A stretch of DNA of 64,000 nt from Catellatospora tritici (GCF_019083965.1 NZ_JAHRCY010000006.1:124001-188000), one strand, 5' to 3'; positions 26,580-34,846 are shown, counted from the stretch's first letter. Notes: generated by a model not told the origin, from the letters alone. Translations and numbers: made by a program.

Positions 26580-28205
26580 GTGTCTCAGCCAGACACTCGC
26601 GCATGGTGGCGTGACGCTGCCATCTACCAGGTCTATGTCCGCAGCTTCGCCGACGGCAACGGCGACGGTGTGGGCGACCTGGCCGGAGTCCGGGCGCGCC
26701 TTCCGTACCTGAAGGACCTGGGGATCGACGCCATCTGGTTCAACCCCTGGTATGTCTCGCCGCAGGCAGACGGCGGTTACGACGTCACCGACTACCGCGA
26801 GATCGACCCGCTGTTCGGCTCGCTGGCCGAGGCCGAGCAGCTGATCGCCGAGGCGCACGCGCTGGGCATCCGGGTCATCGTCGACGTCGTGCCCAACCAC
26901 TGCTCGGACCAGACCCCGTGGTTCCAGGCGGCGCTGGCGGCCGGGCCTGGCTCGCCCGAGCGCGAGCGGTTCTGGTTCCGGCCCGGCAAGGGCGAGCACG
27001 GCGAGCTGCCCCCCACCAACTGGACGTCGAACTTCGGCGGCGGCACCTGGACCCGGGTGACCGAGCCGGACGGCACGCCCGGCGAGTGGTACCTGCACCT
27101 GTTCGACGGCGCCCAGCCGGACTTCAACTGGGACCACCCGGACGTGCGGCAGGAGTTCGAGGACGTGCTGCGGTTCTGGTTCGACCGGGGCGCCGACGGC
27201 ATCCGGATCGACTCGGCCGCGCTGCTGACCAAGGACGCGACCCTGCCCGAGGTCGGCACCGTCGAGAAGCACCCGTTCGAGGACCGCGACGACGTGCACG
27301 AGGTCTACCGGGCCTGGCGGCGCATCGCCGAGGAGTACGGCGGCCGCGCGCTGATCGGCGAGGTGTGGATGCCCGACGTGCAGCGCTTCACCAACTACCT
27401 GCGCCCCGACGAGATGCACACGGCGTTCAACCTGAACTACCTGTGTGCCCCGTGGGACGCCGACAAGCTGCGCGAGGTCATCGACGAGACGCTGAGCTCG
27501 CACGCGCCCGTGCAGGCCCCGGCCACCTGGGTGCTGTCCAACCACGATGTCACCCGGCACATCAGCCGGTACGGCCGCGAGGACACCTCGTTCAGCTTCA
27601 AGGGCCGTGACTTCGCGACGCCGTTCAGCCTGGAGCTGGGCACCCAGCGCGCCCGCGCCGCGATCCTGCTCTCGCTCGCCCTGCCCGGCTCGTCCTACCT
27701 CTACCAGGGCGAGGAGCTGGGTCTGTGGGAGGTCGAGGACATCCCGGACGCGCTCAAGCAGGACCCGATGTGGCACCGCACCGCCGGGGTCGACCCGGGC
27801 CGCGACGGCTGCCGGGTGCCGCTGCCCTGGTCCGGTGACGAGGCGCCGTTCGGGTTCAGCCCCGACGGCGCGGCCGCCAAGCCGTGGCTGCCGCAGCCCG
27901 CGGCGTGGAAGGCGTACACCGCGCAGGCGCAGACCGGTGACCCGGCCTCGATGCTGGAGCTGTACCGCAAGGCGCTGCACACCCGGCATGCCGAGCCCGC
28001 GCTCGGCGACGGCGAGATGGTCTGGCTCGACAGCGCCCCGCAGGTGCTGGCCTTCCGCCGCCCCGGCAACCCCGACGTGATCTGCGTGGCGAACCTGTCC
28101 ACCGAGTCCGCGAAGCTCCCCGCCCACAGCGCGGTCCTGGTCGCCAGCGGCCCGCTCGACGGCGACACCCTGCCGTCCGACACCACCGTCTGGCTGCGCC
28201 CCTGA
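26580..28205 (+). CDS. GH13 alpha-glucosidase
   Basis: 541 residues, cytosolic (no signal peptide). It hydrolyses alpha-glucosidic bonds of imported oligosaccharides to glucose. GH13 regions are intact: DVVPNHCSD, the nucleophile D211 in GIRIDSAALL, the acid/base E261 in LIGEVWMPD, and the transition-state Asp D323 in LSNHDVTRH. GTG at 26580 is preferred (AGAAAG upstream, and the domain starts at once with WWRDAAIYQVYVRSF); an ATG at 26520 would add 20 residues of unlikely sequence. Last gene of the importer operon, ended by a strong hairpin. Confidence 0.93.
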   Translation: MSQPDTRAWWRDAAIYQVYVRSFADGNGDGVGDLAGVRARLPYLKDLGIDAIWFNPWYVSPQADGGYDVTDYREIDPLFGSLAEAEQLIAEAHALGIRVIVDVVPNHCSDQTPWFQAALAAGPGSPERERFWFRPGKGEHGELPPTNWTSNFGGGTWTRVTEPDGTPGEWYLHLFDGAQPDFNWDHPDVRQEFEDVLRFWFDRGADGIRIDSAALLTKDATLPEVGTVEKHPFEDRDDVHEVYRAWRRIAEEYGGRALIGEVWMPDVQRFTNYLRPDEMHTAFNLNYLCAPWDADKLREVIDETLSSHAPVQAPATWVLSNHDVTRHISRYGREDTSFSFKGRDFATPFSLELGTQRARAAILLSLALPGSSYLYQGEELGLWEVEDIPDALKQDPMWHRTAGVDPGRDGCRVPLPWSGDEAPFGFSPDGAAAKPWLPQPAAWKAYTAQAQTGDPASMLELYRKALHTRHAEPALGDGEMVWLDSAPQVLAFRRPGNPDVICVANLSTESAKLPAHSAVLVASGPLDGDTLPSDTTVWLRP

Positions 28206-28209
28206 GACC

Positions 28210-28246
28210 CCGGTGGGGAGGGTGAGCGGCCCTCCCCACCGGCCTT
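28210..28246 (+). terminator. Intrinsic terminator of the importer operon
   Basis: A 13-bp perfect stem (CCGGTGGGGAGGG at 28210-28222, complement at 28230-28242) with a 7-nt loop is followed by CCTTT, 5 nt after the GH13 stop. Confidence 0.85.
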
Positions 28247-28252
28247 TGAAGT

Positions 28253-28334
28253 AAGGAAGGGCACCTTCGTCGGCTGGCGCCAGCCAGACGAGCCGCAACT
28301 CGGCTCGAAATCCGATGTGGAAGGGGCCCTTCCT
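28253..28334. repeat. Palindromic repeat, GGAAGGGC family, copy 1
   Basis: Outer arms AAGGAAGGGCACCTTC (28253-28268) and GAAGGGGCCCTTCCT (28320-28334) pair with one mismatch in the core. Inside are two more hairpins: the self-complementary GGCTGGCGCCAGCC (28271-28284) and GAGCCG/CGGCTC. The folded form would be a three-way junction. Related elements lie at 38210 and 54243. Confidence 0.8.
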
Positions 28335-28372
28335 GACGCTTTTGATCTGAGCTGCTCGGGAGGGCGGAGAAC

Positions 28373-30163
28373 ATGCGCAAGCGGACCGGAGTGCTGGCGG
28401 CGGTGCTGCTGCTGACCGCCGCGGCGGCAGGCTGCTCGGAGGACGAGCCCAAGCCCGCCCCGCCGCCCCCGCCCGCGCTGTCGCCGTTCGCGATCACCGG
28501 CCGCGGCGCCACCGTCCCGTTCACCGAGTACGAGGCCGAAGCAGCCGCCTACCAGGGCAAGCTGGTCGAGCCGGACCGGACCGCCAAGACGCTGGCCGCC
28601 GAGGCGTCCGGACGGCAGGCCGTGACCCTGTCCGCGACCGGCGACTACGTCGAGTTCACGCTGGCCAAGCCTGCCAACGCGCTCACCCTGCGCTACAGCG
28701 TCCCGGACTCGGCCGACGGCGCGGGCGCCGACGCGACCCTGTCGGTGCACGTGGACGGCGCCGACACCCTCGACGTGCCGGTCACCTCCCGGTACGGCTG
28801 GTTCTACGGCGGGTTCCCGTTCACCAACAACCCGGCCGACGGCTCCGGCCACCACTTCTACGACCACGCGCGCACCCTGTTCGACCGGGAGATCCCCGCC
28901 GGGGCCAAGGTCCGGATCATCAAGGACGCGGCCGACACGGCTGCCTCGTACACGATCGATCTGGCCGACTTCGAGCAGGTCGCGCCCCCGGCGACCGCGC
29001 CCGACGGCGCCCTGAACGTGGTCGACTTCGGCGCCGACCCGACCGGCAAGGCCGACTCCGCCGCCGCCATCACCGCCGCCCTGGCCGAGGGCAAGGCCAA
29101 GAAGCGGCCGGTCTGGCTGCCGCCGGGCACCTTCCAGGTCAACCAGCACCTGATCGTCGACCAGGTGACCCTGCTCGGCGCGGGCATGTGGCACAGCGTG
29201 CTGCACGGCAAGGACGTCGGCCTGTACGGCAACTACGCGCCCAAGCCCAGCGAGGGCGTCACCCTCAGCGACTTCTCGATCATCGGCGAGACCGGCGAAC
29301 GCGACGACAACGCCCAGGTCAACGGCGTCGGCGGGGCGCTGGGCGGCGGTTCCAAGGTGCAGAACCTGTGGATCCAGCACACCAAGGTCGGCATGTGGCT
29401 GGACGGCCCGTTCGACGGGCTGACCATCAGTGGCAACCGGATCTACGACCAGACCGCCGACGGCATCAACCTGCACCGCGGCGTCAGCAACACCGTGATC
29501 GAGCACAACGTCATCCGCAACACCGGCGACGACGGCATCGCGACCTGGGCCGACGAGTTCCCCGACCACCACAACACGATCCGGTTCAACACCGTGCTGC
29601 TGCCAATGCTGGCCAACGGGATCGCGATCTACGGTGGGCACGACAACACGGTCAGCGACAACGTCGTGGCCGACACCCTGGTCGAGGGCGGCGGCCTGCA
29701 CGTGGCGAACCGGTTCGGCGGCACCGTCTTCCTGTCCGGCACCACCACCCTCACCCGCAACACCACCCTGCGGGCCGGTGGCCGCTTCGAGGGCCTCCAG
29801 GCCCAGATCGCGGCGGTATGGCTCTACGCCAAGGACGGCCCGATCGACGCCGACATCCGGATCACCGACAACGAACTGCTCGACAGCACATACGGCGGCC
29901 TGATGTTCTTCGCTTCGACGATCCGGGGCGTCACCGTCGACAAGCTGCTGGTCGACAGCCCCGGCACCTTCGGGGTGGCGCTGCTGTCGATGGGTGAGGC
30001 CAAGCTGTCGCAGGTCACCGTGGTCAATCCGGGTAAGGCGGGCCTCTACACCTGCCCCGACGGAATCACCTTCACCCTGACGGCCACGGACAGCACCGGC
30101 CTGGCGGACACGTACTGCGGACCACTGCCTGATCCGGTTTACCGGTTCGCCCGGCACGCCTGA
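28373..30163 (+). CDS. GH87-like beta-helix lipoprotein with CBM6/35-type module (putative alpha-1,3-glucanase)
   Basis: 596 residues. The signal peptide ends at a lipobox (AAAGC, C21), then a Pro linker, a CBM6/35-like beta-sandwich (about 48-205: YEAEAAAYQG, TGDYVEFTLAKPAN), then a right-handed beta-helix from VVDFGADPTGKADS onward. D363 and the D386-D387 pair are spaced +23 and +24, the spacing I recall for the catalytic Asp residues of GH87 alpha-1,3-glucanase Agl-FH1 (1045, 1068, 1069). It would cut external alpha-1,3-glucan and feed products to the adjacent importer. A pectate-lyase-like fold with another substrate is the alternative. GGGAGGG precedes the ATG. Confidence 0.75.
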   Translation: MRKRTGVLAAVLLLTAAAAGCSEDEPKPAPPPPPALSPFAITGRGATVPFTEYEAEAAAYQGKLVEPDRTAKTLAAEASGRQAVTLSATGDYVEFTLAKPANALTLRYSVPDSADGAGADATLSVHVDGADTLDVPVTSRYGWFYGGFPFTNNPADGSGHHFYDHARTLFDREIPAGAKVRIIKDAADTAASYTIDLADFEQVAPPATAPDGALNVVDFGADPTGKADSAAAITAALAEGKAKKRPVWLPPGTFQVNQHLIVDQVTLLGAGMWHSVLHGKDVGLYGNYAPKPSEGVTLSDFSIIGETGERDDNAQVNGVGGALGGGSKVQNLWIQHTKVGMWLDGPFDGLTISGNRIYDQTADGINLHRGVSNTVIEHNVIRNTGDDGIATWADEFPDHHNTIRFNTVLLPMLANGIAIYGGHDNTVSDNVVADTLVEGGGLHVANRFGGTVFLSGTTTLTRNTTLRAGGRFEGLQAQIAAVWLYAKDGPIDADIRITDNELLDSTYGGLMFFASTIRGVTVDKLLVDSPGTFGVALLSMGEAKLSQVTVVNPGKAGLYTCPDGITFTLTATDSTGLADTYCGPLPDPVYRFARHA

Positions 30164-30165
30164 GT

Positions 30166-30196
30166 CGTCACGCCGGTTACAGTAACCGGCGTGACG
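30166..30196. promoter_or_regulatory. 31-bp perfect palindrome across the start of the second lacI
   Basis: Arms of 15 bp (CGTCACGCCGGTTAC at 30166-30180, complement at 30182-30196) flank a single A. It contains the -10-like TACAGT (30178-30183) and the GTG start at 30191. No ribosome binding site fits, so the mRNA is probably leaderless and the palindrome both promoter-proximal operator and start region. Confidence 0.8.
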
Positions 30197-31183
30197 CGCA
30201 GACTCGCCGAAGTGGCGAAGTACGTGGGGGTGAGCGAGGCGACGGTCAGCCGCGTGCTCAACGGCAAGCCCGGCATCTCCGAGGCGACCCGAACGGCCGT
30301 ACTGACCGCGCTCGACGTGCTCGGCTACGAACGGCCGACCAAGCTGCGGGGCGAACGCGCCCGGCTGGTCGGCCTCGTGCTGCCCGAACTTTCCAACCCG
30401 ATCTTCCCGGCGTTCGCCGAGATCGTCGCCGGGGCGCTGGCCCAGCGCGGGTTCACGCCCGTGCTGTGCACCCGCACCGAGGAGGGCGTGGCCGAGTCCG
30501 CGTACGTGGACATCATGCTGGAGCAGCAGGTGTCGGGCGTGATCTTCGCGGGCGGCCTCTACGCCCAGGCCGACGCCGAGCACGACCACTACCACCGGCT
30601 GCGCCAGCGCGGCCTGCCCGTGGTGCTGGTCAACGCGGCCATCGACGGGCTCGGCTTCCCGATCGTCACCGCGGACGACGCGGTCGCGGTCGACCAGGCG
30701 TACAGCCACCTGTCCTCGCTCGGGCACACCCGCATCGGCCTGCTGCTCGGCCCGGTCGACCACGTGCCGTCGGCGCGCAAGCTGGCCGCGTTCAAGGCCC
30801 GCACCCGGCAGGAGGACCCGGCGGTCTCGCGCACCATCTACTCGATGGAGGCGGCGCAGGCCGCGGCGGTGCGGCTGTTCAAGGACGGGGTCACCGGGCT
30901 GATCTGCGCCTCCGACGTGTTCGCGCTCGGGGCGATCCGGGCCGCGCGGCGGCTCGGGCTCAGTGTGCCGCAGGACGTGTCGGTGGTCGGGTACGACGAC
31001 TCGCTGTTCATGGCGTGCACCGACCCGCCGCTGACCACGGTGCGCCAGCCGATCGGCGCGATGGGGCAGGCGGCGGTCGCGATGCTGGTGGCGCAGGTCG
31101 ACGGGGGAGAGGTCACCCCGGACGAGTACCTCTTCGACACCGAGCTGGTCGTCCGCGGCTCGACCGCGGTCGTCGCCAGCTGA
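30191..31183 (+). CDS. LacI-family transcriptional repressor (second copy)
   Basis: 330 residues, a paralogue of the gene at 21632, with only a few changes in the DNA-binding domain (YVGVSEATVSRVLNG) and a shorter sensor domain (a deletion of about 8 residues near AFKARTRQEDP). Together the two bracket the ABC-GH13-GH87 island. The GTG start is set by homology and by its place 7 nt after TACAGT, inside a 31-bp palindrome. It likely represses itself and the beta-helix gene or shares targets with its twin. A near-perfect 24-bp hairpin lies after it. Confidence 0.92.
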   Translation: MTRRLAEVAKYVGVSEATVSRVLNGKPGISEATRTAVLTALDVLGYERPTKLRGERARLVGLVLPELSNPIFPAFAEIVAGALAQRGFTPVLCTRTEEGVAESAYVDIMLEQQVSGVIFAGGLYAQADAEHDHYHRLRQRGLPVVLVNAAIDGLGFPIVTADDAVAVDQAYSHLSSLGHTRIGLLLGPVDHVPSARKLAAFKARTRQEDPAVSRTIYSMEAAQAAAVRLFKDGVTGLICASDVFALGAIRAARRLGLSVPQDVSVVGYDDSLFMACTDPPLTTVRQPIGAMGQAAVAMLVAQVDGGEVTPDEYLFDTELVVRGSTAVVAS

Positions 31184-31233
31184 CCTACCGCCCGGAAGAG
31201 GCACCCGCCCTACCGCTCGGAAGGGGCACCCGC
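31184..31233. repeat. Tandem 25-bp duplication
   Basis: Two head-to-tail 25-bp units (31184-31208 and 31209-31233), differing at two positions, begin CCTACCGC and end GGCACCCGC. They sit directly behind the second lacI stop. Confidence 0.75.
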
Positions 31234-31241
31234 TTTCAACC

Positions 31242-31293
31242 GACGCTGGCCTATCCGGAAGACGAGGATTCGTCTTCCGGATAGGCCGGCGTC
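31242..31293. terminator. Bidirectional hairpin between convergent lacI and GNAT genes
   Basis: 24-bp arms (31242-31265 and 31270-31293, core GGCCTATCCGGAAGACGA) pair with a single G-T wobble around a 4-nt loop. Such a long stem between convergent genes could end transcription from both sides. Confidence 0.8.
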
Positions 31294-31342
31294 AACGCTT
31301 AACGGGGTGAGTGGGTGCCGGATTGACCGGTGGGAGCCCGGG

Positions 31343-31804
31343 TCAGCCGCGGCGCATGGGAATGTGCGGGATGCCGTCGTCCAGAAACTCGGGGCCGGTG
31401 GGGGCGAAGCCGTACTTCGCGTAGAAGCCCGCCAGATGGGACTGGGCGTCCAGCACCGCCGGCTCCTCTCCGATCGCGGCCAGCGCCGCGGTGAGCAGCT
31501 GCCCGGCCAGGCCACCGCCGCGCGCCTCCGGTGCGGTCGCCACCCGCCCGATCCGGTGCACCCTCGCCCCCGTGTCGGTATCGGTGTCGACGAGCATGCG
31601 CAGGTACGCCACCGGGCGGCGGTCCACCTCGTACCACAGGTGGCGGGTGCCGGGCTCGAGGTCACGTCCGTCCAGCTCGGGGTAGGCGCACTCCTGTTCG
31701 ACGATGAACACGTCCACGCGCAGTTTCAGCAGCTGGTAGAGGGTGGCGGCGTCCAGGTCCTGAAACGACGCGGTTCTGAAGATCATGGGATCTGCCGAGA
31801 TCAC
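31343..31804 (-). CDS. GNAT N-acetyltransferase, ElaA-like
   Basis: 153 residues. The ElaA subgroup phrases are clear: LYQLLKLRVDVFIVEQECAYPELDG at the N-terminus, IGRVATAPEARGGGLAGQLL for acetyl-CoA binding (Q/RxxGxG/A variant) and FYAKYGFAPTGPEFLDDGIPH at the end. It would transfer acetyl from acetyl-CoA to an unknown amine. GTG at 31804 lies 6 nt after TAGGAT (complement of 31811-31816), suggesting a leaderless mRNA; an in-frame ATG six codons later could serve instead. Confidence 0.88.
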   Translation of the reverse strand: MISADPMIFRTASFQDLDAATLYQLLKLRVDVFIVEQECAYPELDGRDLEPGTRHLWYEVDRRPVAYLRMLVDTDTDTGARVHRIGRVATAPEARGGGLAGQLLTAALAAIGEEPAVLDAQSHLAGFYAKYGFAPTGPEFLDDGIPHIPMRRG

Positions 31805-31868
31805 CGCTGAATCCTAGTCCGTGAAACGGCTCACCCTCACTTTCGCACCTGACGCGTCGTGAGTATGT

Positions 31869-31894
31869 TTTTGAACTGACCGGTCAGTTCAAAA
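31869..31894. promoter_or_regulatory. 26-bp perfect palindrome before the ATPase-YhgE-TetR operon
   Basis: Arms of 13 bp, TTTTGAACTGACC (31869-31881) with its complement (31882-31894), without spacer. It ends 13 nt before the first start codon of an operon whose third gene is a TetR regulator, so it is the likely TetR operator. Confidence 0.85.
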
Positions 31895-31907
31895 GGTGGA
31901 GGCGGCC

Positions 31908-32624
31908 GTGGCGACCGAGGCGGCGACCCCGCTCGACCAGCCGGACGAGGACAGGCCCCTGCTGCGGGCGCGCGGGCTGGGCCTGCGTACCCGGCGCGGC
32001 TGGGTGTTCCGGGAGCTGGACCTGGCGGTGCGGCCGGGCGAGCTGGTCGCGTTGACCGGCCCGGCGGGCGGCGGACGGACCAGCGCGCTGCTCGCGCTGG
32101 GGGACCGATTCCAGACCGGCACGGGCAGCCGCGAGGCCTTCGGGCGTACGGCGTTCGCCCTGGTCCCCGGCGTCAACGACCCCGATCCCGCCCTCACCGT
32201 CGCCGAGCACCTCACCGAGCGCCGTCGCCTGCTCGGCCACCGCCGCCCCCGCGGCGTCCACCGCCCCACGCCCACTCAAGTTGCCAGGCAACCGGGCGAA
32301 AGAGTGGCCAAGATACGCCCGATTGCCCGGCAACTCGGACCAGCAACGGCTGGGCGCGCGGAGGGTGCGTGGGCGGAGGACGGGCGGTTGGTGCGGGACC
32401 TGGCGCCGGTGGAGCGGCATCGGCTGATGCTGGCGCTGGCGCTGCTGGAGGAGCCGGATGTGCTGCTCGTCGACGACATCGACGTCGGGCTGACCCCGGC
32501 CGAGTCGGCCGAGTTGCTGAGCGACTTCGCCGCCACCGGACGCGCGGTGGTCGCCGTCGCCCGGACCCTGCCCGCGCTGCTGCCGAGCCTGGGTGCCGTC
32601 ACACACGTCGAGGTGAGGCAGTGA
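31908..32624 (+). CDS. Degenerate ABC-type ATPase carrying an internal palindromic repeat
   Basis: 238 residues. Walker A is altered (TGPAGGGRTS, with Arg in place of Lys) and Walker B ends in two Asp (VLLVDDIDVG) where ABC proteins have Asp-Glu. The signature region reads RDLAPVERHRL instead of LSGGQ. Between them a 57-bp inverted repeat (32279-32335) is read in frame and adds about 20 residues. ATP hydrolysis is therefore doubtful. Translation is coupled with a YhgE-type membrane protein, so it may be a non-catalytic partner or a decaying gene. GTG at 31908 (AGGTGGAGG upstream) is preferred to GTG at 31896. Confidence 0.7.
   Translation: MATEAATPLDQPDEDRPLLRARGLGLRTRRGWVFRELDLAVRPGELVALTGPAGGGRTSALLALGDRFQTGTGSREAFGRTAFALVPGVNDPDPALTVAEHLTERRRLLGHRRPRGVHRPTPTQVARQPGERVAKIRPIARQLGPATAGRAEGAWAEDGRLVRDLAPVERHRLMLALALLEEPDVLLVDDIDVGLTPAESAELLSDFAATGRAVVAVARTLPALLPSLGAVTHVEVRQ
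32279..32335. repeat. Palindromic repeat inside the ATPase gene, CCAAGAT family
   Basis: 20-bp arms (32279-32298 beginning AGTTGCC, and 32316-32335) match with two differences around a 17-bp loop that contains CCAAGATACGC. A second element with the same loop word lies at 35458. It is in frame with the surrounding gene. Confidence 0.8.
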
Positions 32625-32664
32625 GCGAGCGAACCGGGTCCCACGAGCGAAGCGAGGAGAGGGC

Positions 32665-34812
32665 ATGAGCCTCGGACGGTTGGAGCTGCGCCGGTTCCGG
32701 CGGCACCGGATGACCCGGGCGGCACTGGCGGTGCTGACCCTGGTCCCGCTGCTGTACGGGGCGCTGTACCTGTGGGCCTTCTGGGACCCGTACGGCAACA
32801 TGCACCGGATCCCGGTCGCGCTGGTGCTGGAGGACCAGCCCGCCGCCGACCCCGACGGCAACCAGGTCCACGCGGGCCGGGACCTGGCCGACGAACTGGC
32901 CCAGCGGCAGGTGTTCGGCTGGCAGCGGGTCGACGAGGCCGCCGCCGAGCAGGGCATGCGCGACGGGTCGTACCAGCTGATCCTGCGCATCCCGGCCGGA
33001 TTCTCGGCCGCGCTGGTGACCGGCCCCGACCCGGCCGCCGCGCCGAGCGCCGGGCAGCTCACCGTGGTCAGCGACGACGCGGTCAACTACATCTCCGGCA
33101 TGCTGGCCCGCAGCGCGTTCAGCGAGATCCGGGCGGCGGCGGCCGAGTCGGCGGCGGCGAAGTACTTCGACGGCATGCTGGTCGGGTTCACCGACCTGAA
33201 GACGGCGCTGGCCGACGCCGCGGACGGGGCCGGGCAGCTCGCGACCGGGGCCGGGCAGGCGCATGACGGCGCGGACGCGCTCGCGGGCGGAGCGGACAGC
33301 GCCGCGGCGGGCGCGGGCACGCTCGCCGCCGGGCTGGCGCAGGCCGAGTCCGGGTCCCGGGAGCTGGCCACCGGGCTGGCCACGCTGGAGGCCGGGTCGG
33401 CGCAGCTGGCCGATGGCGCGGCGCGGGCGGCGGCCGGTGGGCGACAGCTCGCCGACAAGGTCGACGCGGTGACCGGGAAGGTCGAGCCGGTGCTGCGCGA
33501 GCACGCCACCGCCATCGAGCACGCCGCCGACGCGATCGCCGCGGCGGCGCAGACGCTGGCCGAGGGCGTCGACACGCTGCCGAGGCTGGCGCAGCAGGCG
33601 GTGCAGCGTACCCAGGCGGTGGTGGACGCCCTGGACGCGCTGGCCGCGCAGCATCCCGAACTCGCCGACGACCCGGCGTTCGTCGCCGCCCGCGCGGCGG
33701 CGGCGCGGGCGGCCGCGAGCGCGGTCGAGCTGTCGCACCGCCTCGACGAGTCCGGCCTGCCGGAGGTACGGGCGAAGCTGCTGGCGGTCGCCGCGACCGC
33801 ACGTGAGGTGGCGCAGGCCGCTCCGCACCTGGCCGACGACGTGGCGGCCGCGCGGGCCAGTGTGGACGAGCTGGCCATCGGCCTGGCCGAGCTGTCCGCC
33901 GGGGCCGACCGGCTGCACGGCGGCATCGCCTCGGCCGCCGACGGCGCGGCGAGCCTGCACGGCGGCATATACCGGCTGGCCACGGGCGCCCGCCAGCTTG
34001 ACAGCGGCCTGGCGCGCCTGTCCGGCGGCGCCGGTGACCTGGCTTCCGGCCTGGCCAAGCTCGACTCTGGTGCGCAAGAGCTGGCCGTCGGGCTGGGCGA
34101 CGGTGCCGCGCGGGTGCCCGGGTACGACGCCGACACCCGCGCCCAGCGCGCCGGGGTGCTGGCCGACCCGGTCACCCTGGACCGCGACGTCCGCCATGCC
34201 GCCGCCGTGTACGGGGTCGGGTTCGCGCCCTACTTCCTGTCGCTGGCGCTGTGGGTGGGGGCGATGCTGACGTACATGCTGCTGCGGCCGCTGAACCGCA
34301 GGCACCTGCTCACCGGCGCACCCGCGTGGCGGGTGGCGCTGGCGGGCTGGAAACCGGCCGTGCTCGTCGGCACCGCCCAGGCCACCTTCCTGTACGCCGT
34401 GCTCATCCTGGCCCTGGGGCTGTCCCCGGTGCACCCCTGGGGCATGTACGGGTACCTGCTGCTGACCGTGCTCGCCTTCACCGCCGTGCTGCAACTGCTC
34501 GGGGCGGCGCTGGGGCCCTCCGGCCGGGTCGTCTCGCTGATCCTGCTTATGCTCCAGCTCACCGGCTCCGGCGGCACCTACCCGGTGGTGACCAGCCCCG
34601 GCTTCTTCCAGGCGCTGCATCCGTACCTGCCGATGACGTACGTGGTCGACGGGCTGCGGCAGCTCGTGCTCGGCGGGTCGAGCGGTACGGTGCTCACGGG
34701 GGCGGCGGTGCTGCTCGGCACGGCCGCGGTCGCGCTGGCGCTGACCGTACGCACCGCGGCGCGCACCCGGCGGCTCACCCCGGATCGGCTGCACCCCGCG
34801 CTGACGATGTAG
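32665..34812 (+). CDS. YhgE/Pip-type membrane protein
   Basis: 715 residues. One N-terminal membrane helix (about 19-37) is followed by a ~480-residue outer domain rich in Ala-Gly heptads (LATGAGQAHDGADALAGGAD and similar), typical of the long helical stalk of YhgE/Pip proteins, and then about five to six C-terminal helices (from about 510) of the ABC-2 permease type. Members include phage-infection protein Pip and ESAT-6-associated relatives; a role in export of a lipid, polymer or peptide is plausible but unproven. GAGGAGAGG lies before the ATG. Co-transcribed with the ATPase-like gene and TetR. Confidence 0.88.
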   Translation: MSLGRLELRRFRRHRMTRAALAVLTLVPLLYGALYLWAFWDPYGNMHRIPVALVLEDQPAADPDGNQVHAGRDLADELAQRQVFGWQRVDEAAAEQGMRDGSYQLILRIPAGFSAALVTGPDPAAAPSAGQLTVVSDDAVNYISGMLARSAFSEIRAAAAESAAAKYFDGMLVGFTDLKTALADAADGAGQLATGAGQAHDGADALAGGADSAAAGAGTLAAGLAQAESGSRELATGLATLEAGSAQLADGAARAAAGGRQLADKVDAVTGKVEPVLREHATAIEHAADAIAAAAQTLAEGVDTLPRLAQQAVQRTQAVVDALDALAAQHPELADDPAFVAARAAAARAAASAVELSHRLDESGLPEVRAKLLAVAATAREVAQAAPHLADDVAAARASVDELAIGLAELSAGADRLHGGIASAADGAASLHGGIYRLATGARQLDSGLARLSGGAGDLASGLAKLDSGAQELAVGLGDGAARVPGYDADTRAQRAGVLADPVTLDRDVRHAAAVYGVGFAPYFLSLALWVGAMLTYMLLRPLNRRHLLTGAPAWRVALAGWKPAVLVGTAQATFLYAVLILALGLSPVHPWGMYGYLLLTVLAFTAVLQLLGAALGPSGRVVSLILLMLQLTGSGGTYPVVTSPGFFQALHPYLPMTYVVDGLRQLVLGGSSGTVLTGAAVLLGTAAVALALTVRTAARTRRLTPDRLHPALTM

Positions 34813-34846
34813 CCCGGCGATCGCGCCGTGCGGAAAGGACGGGGAC

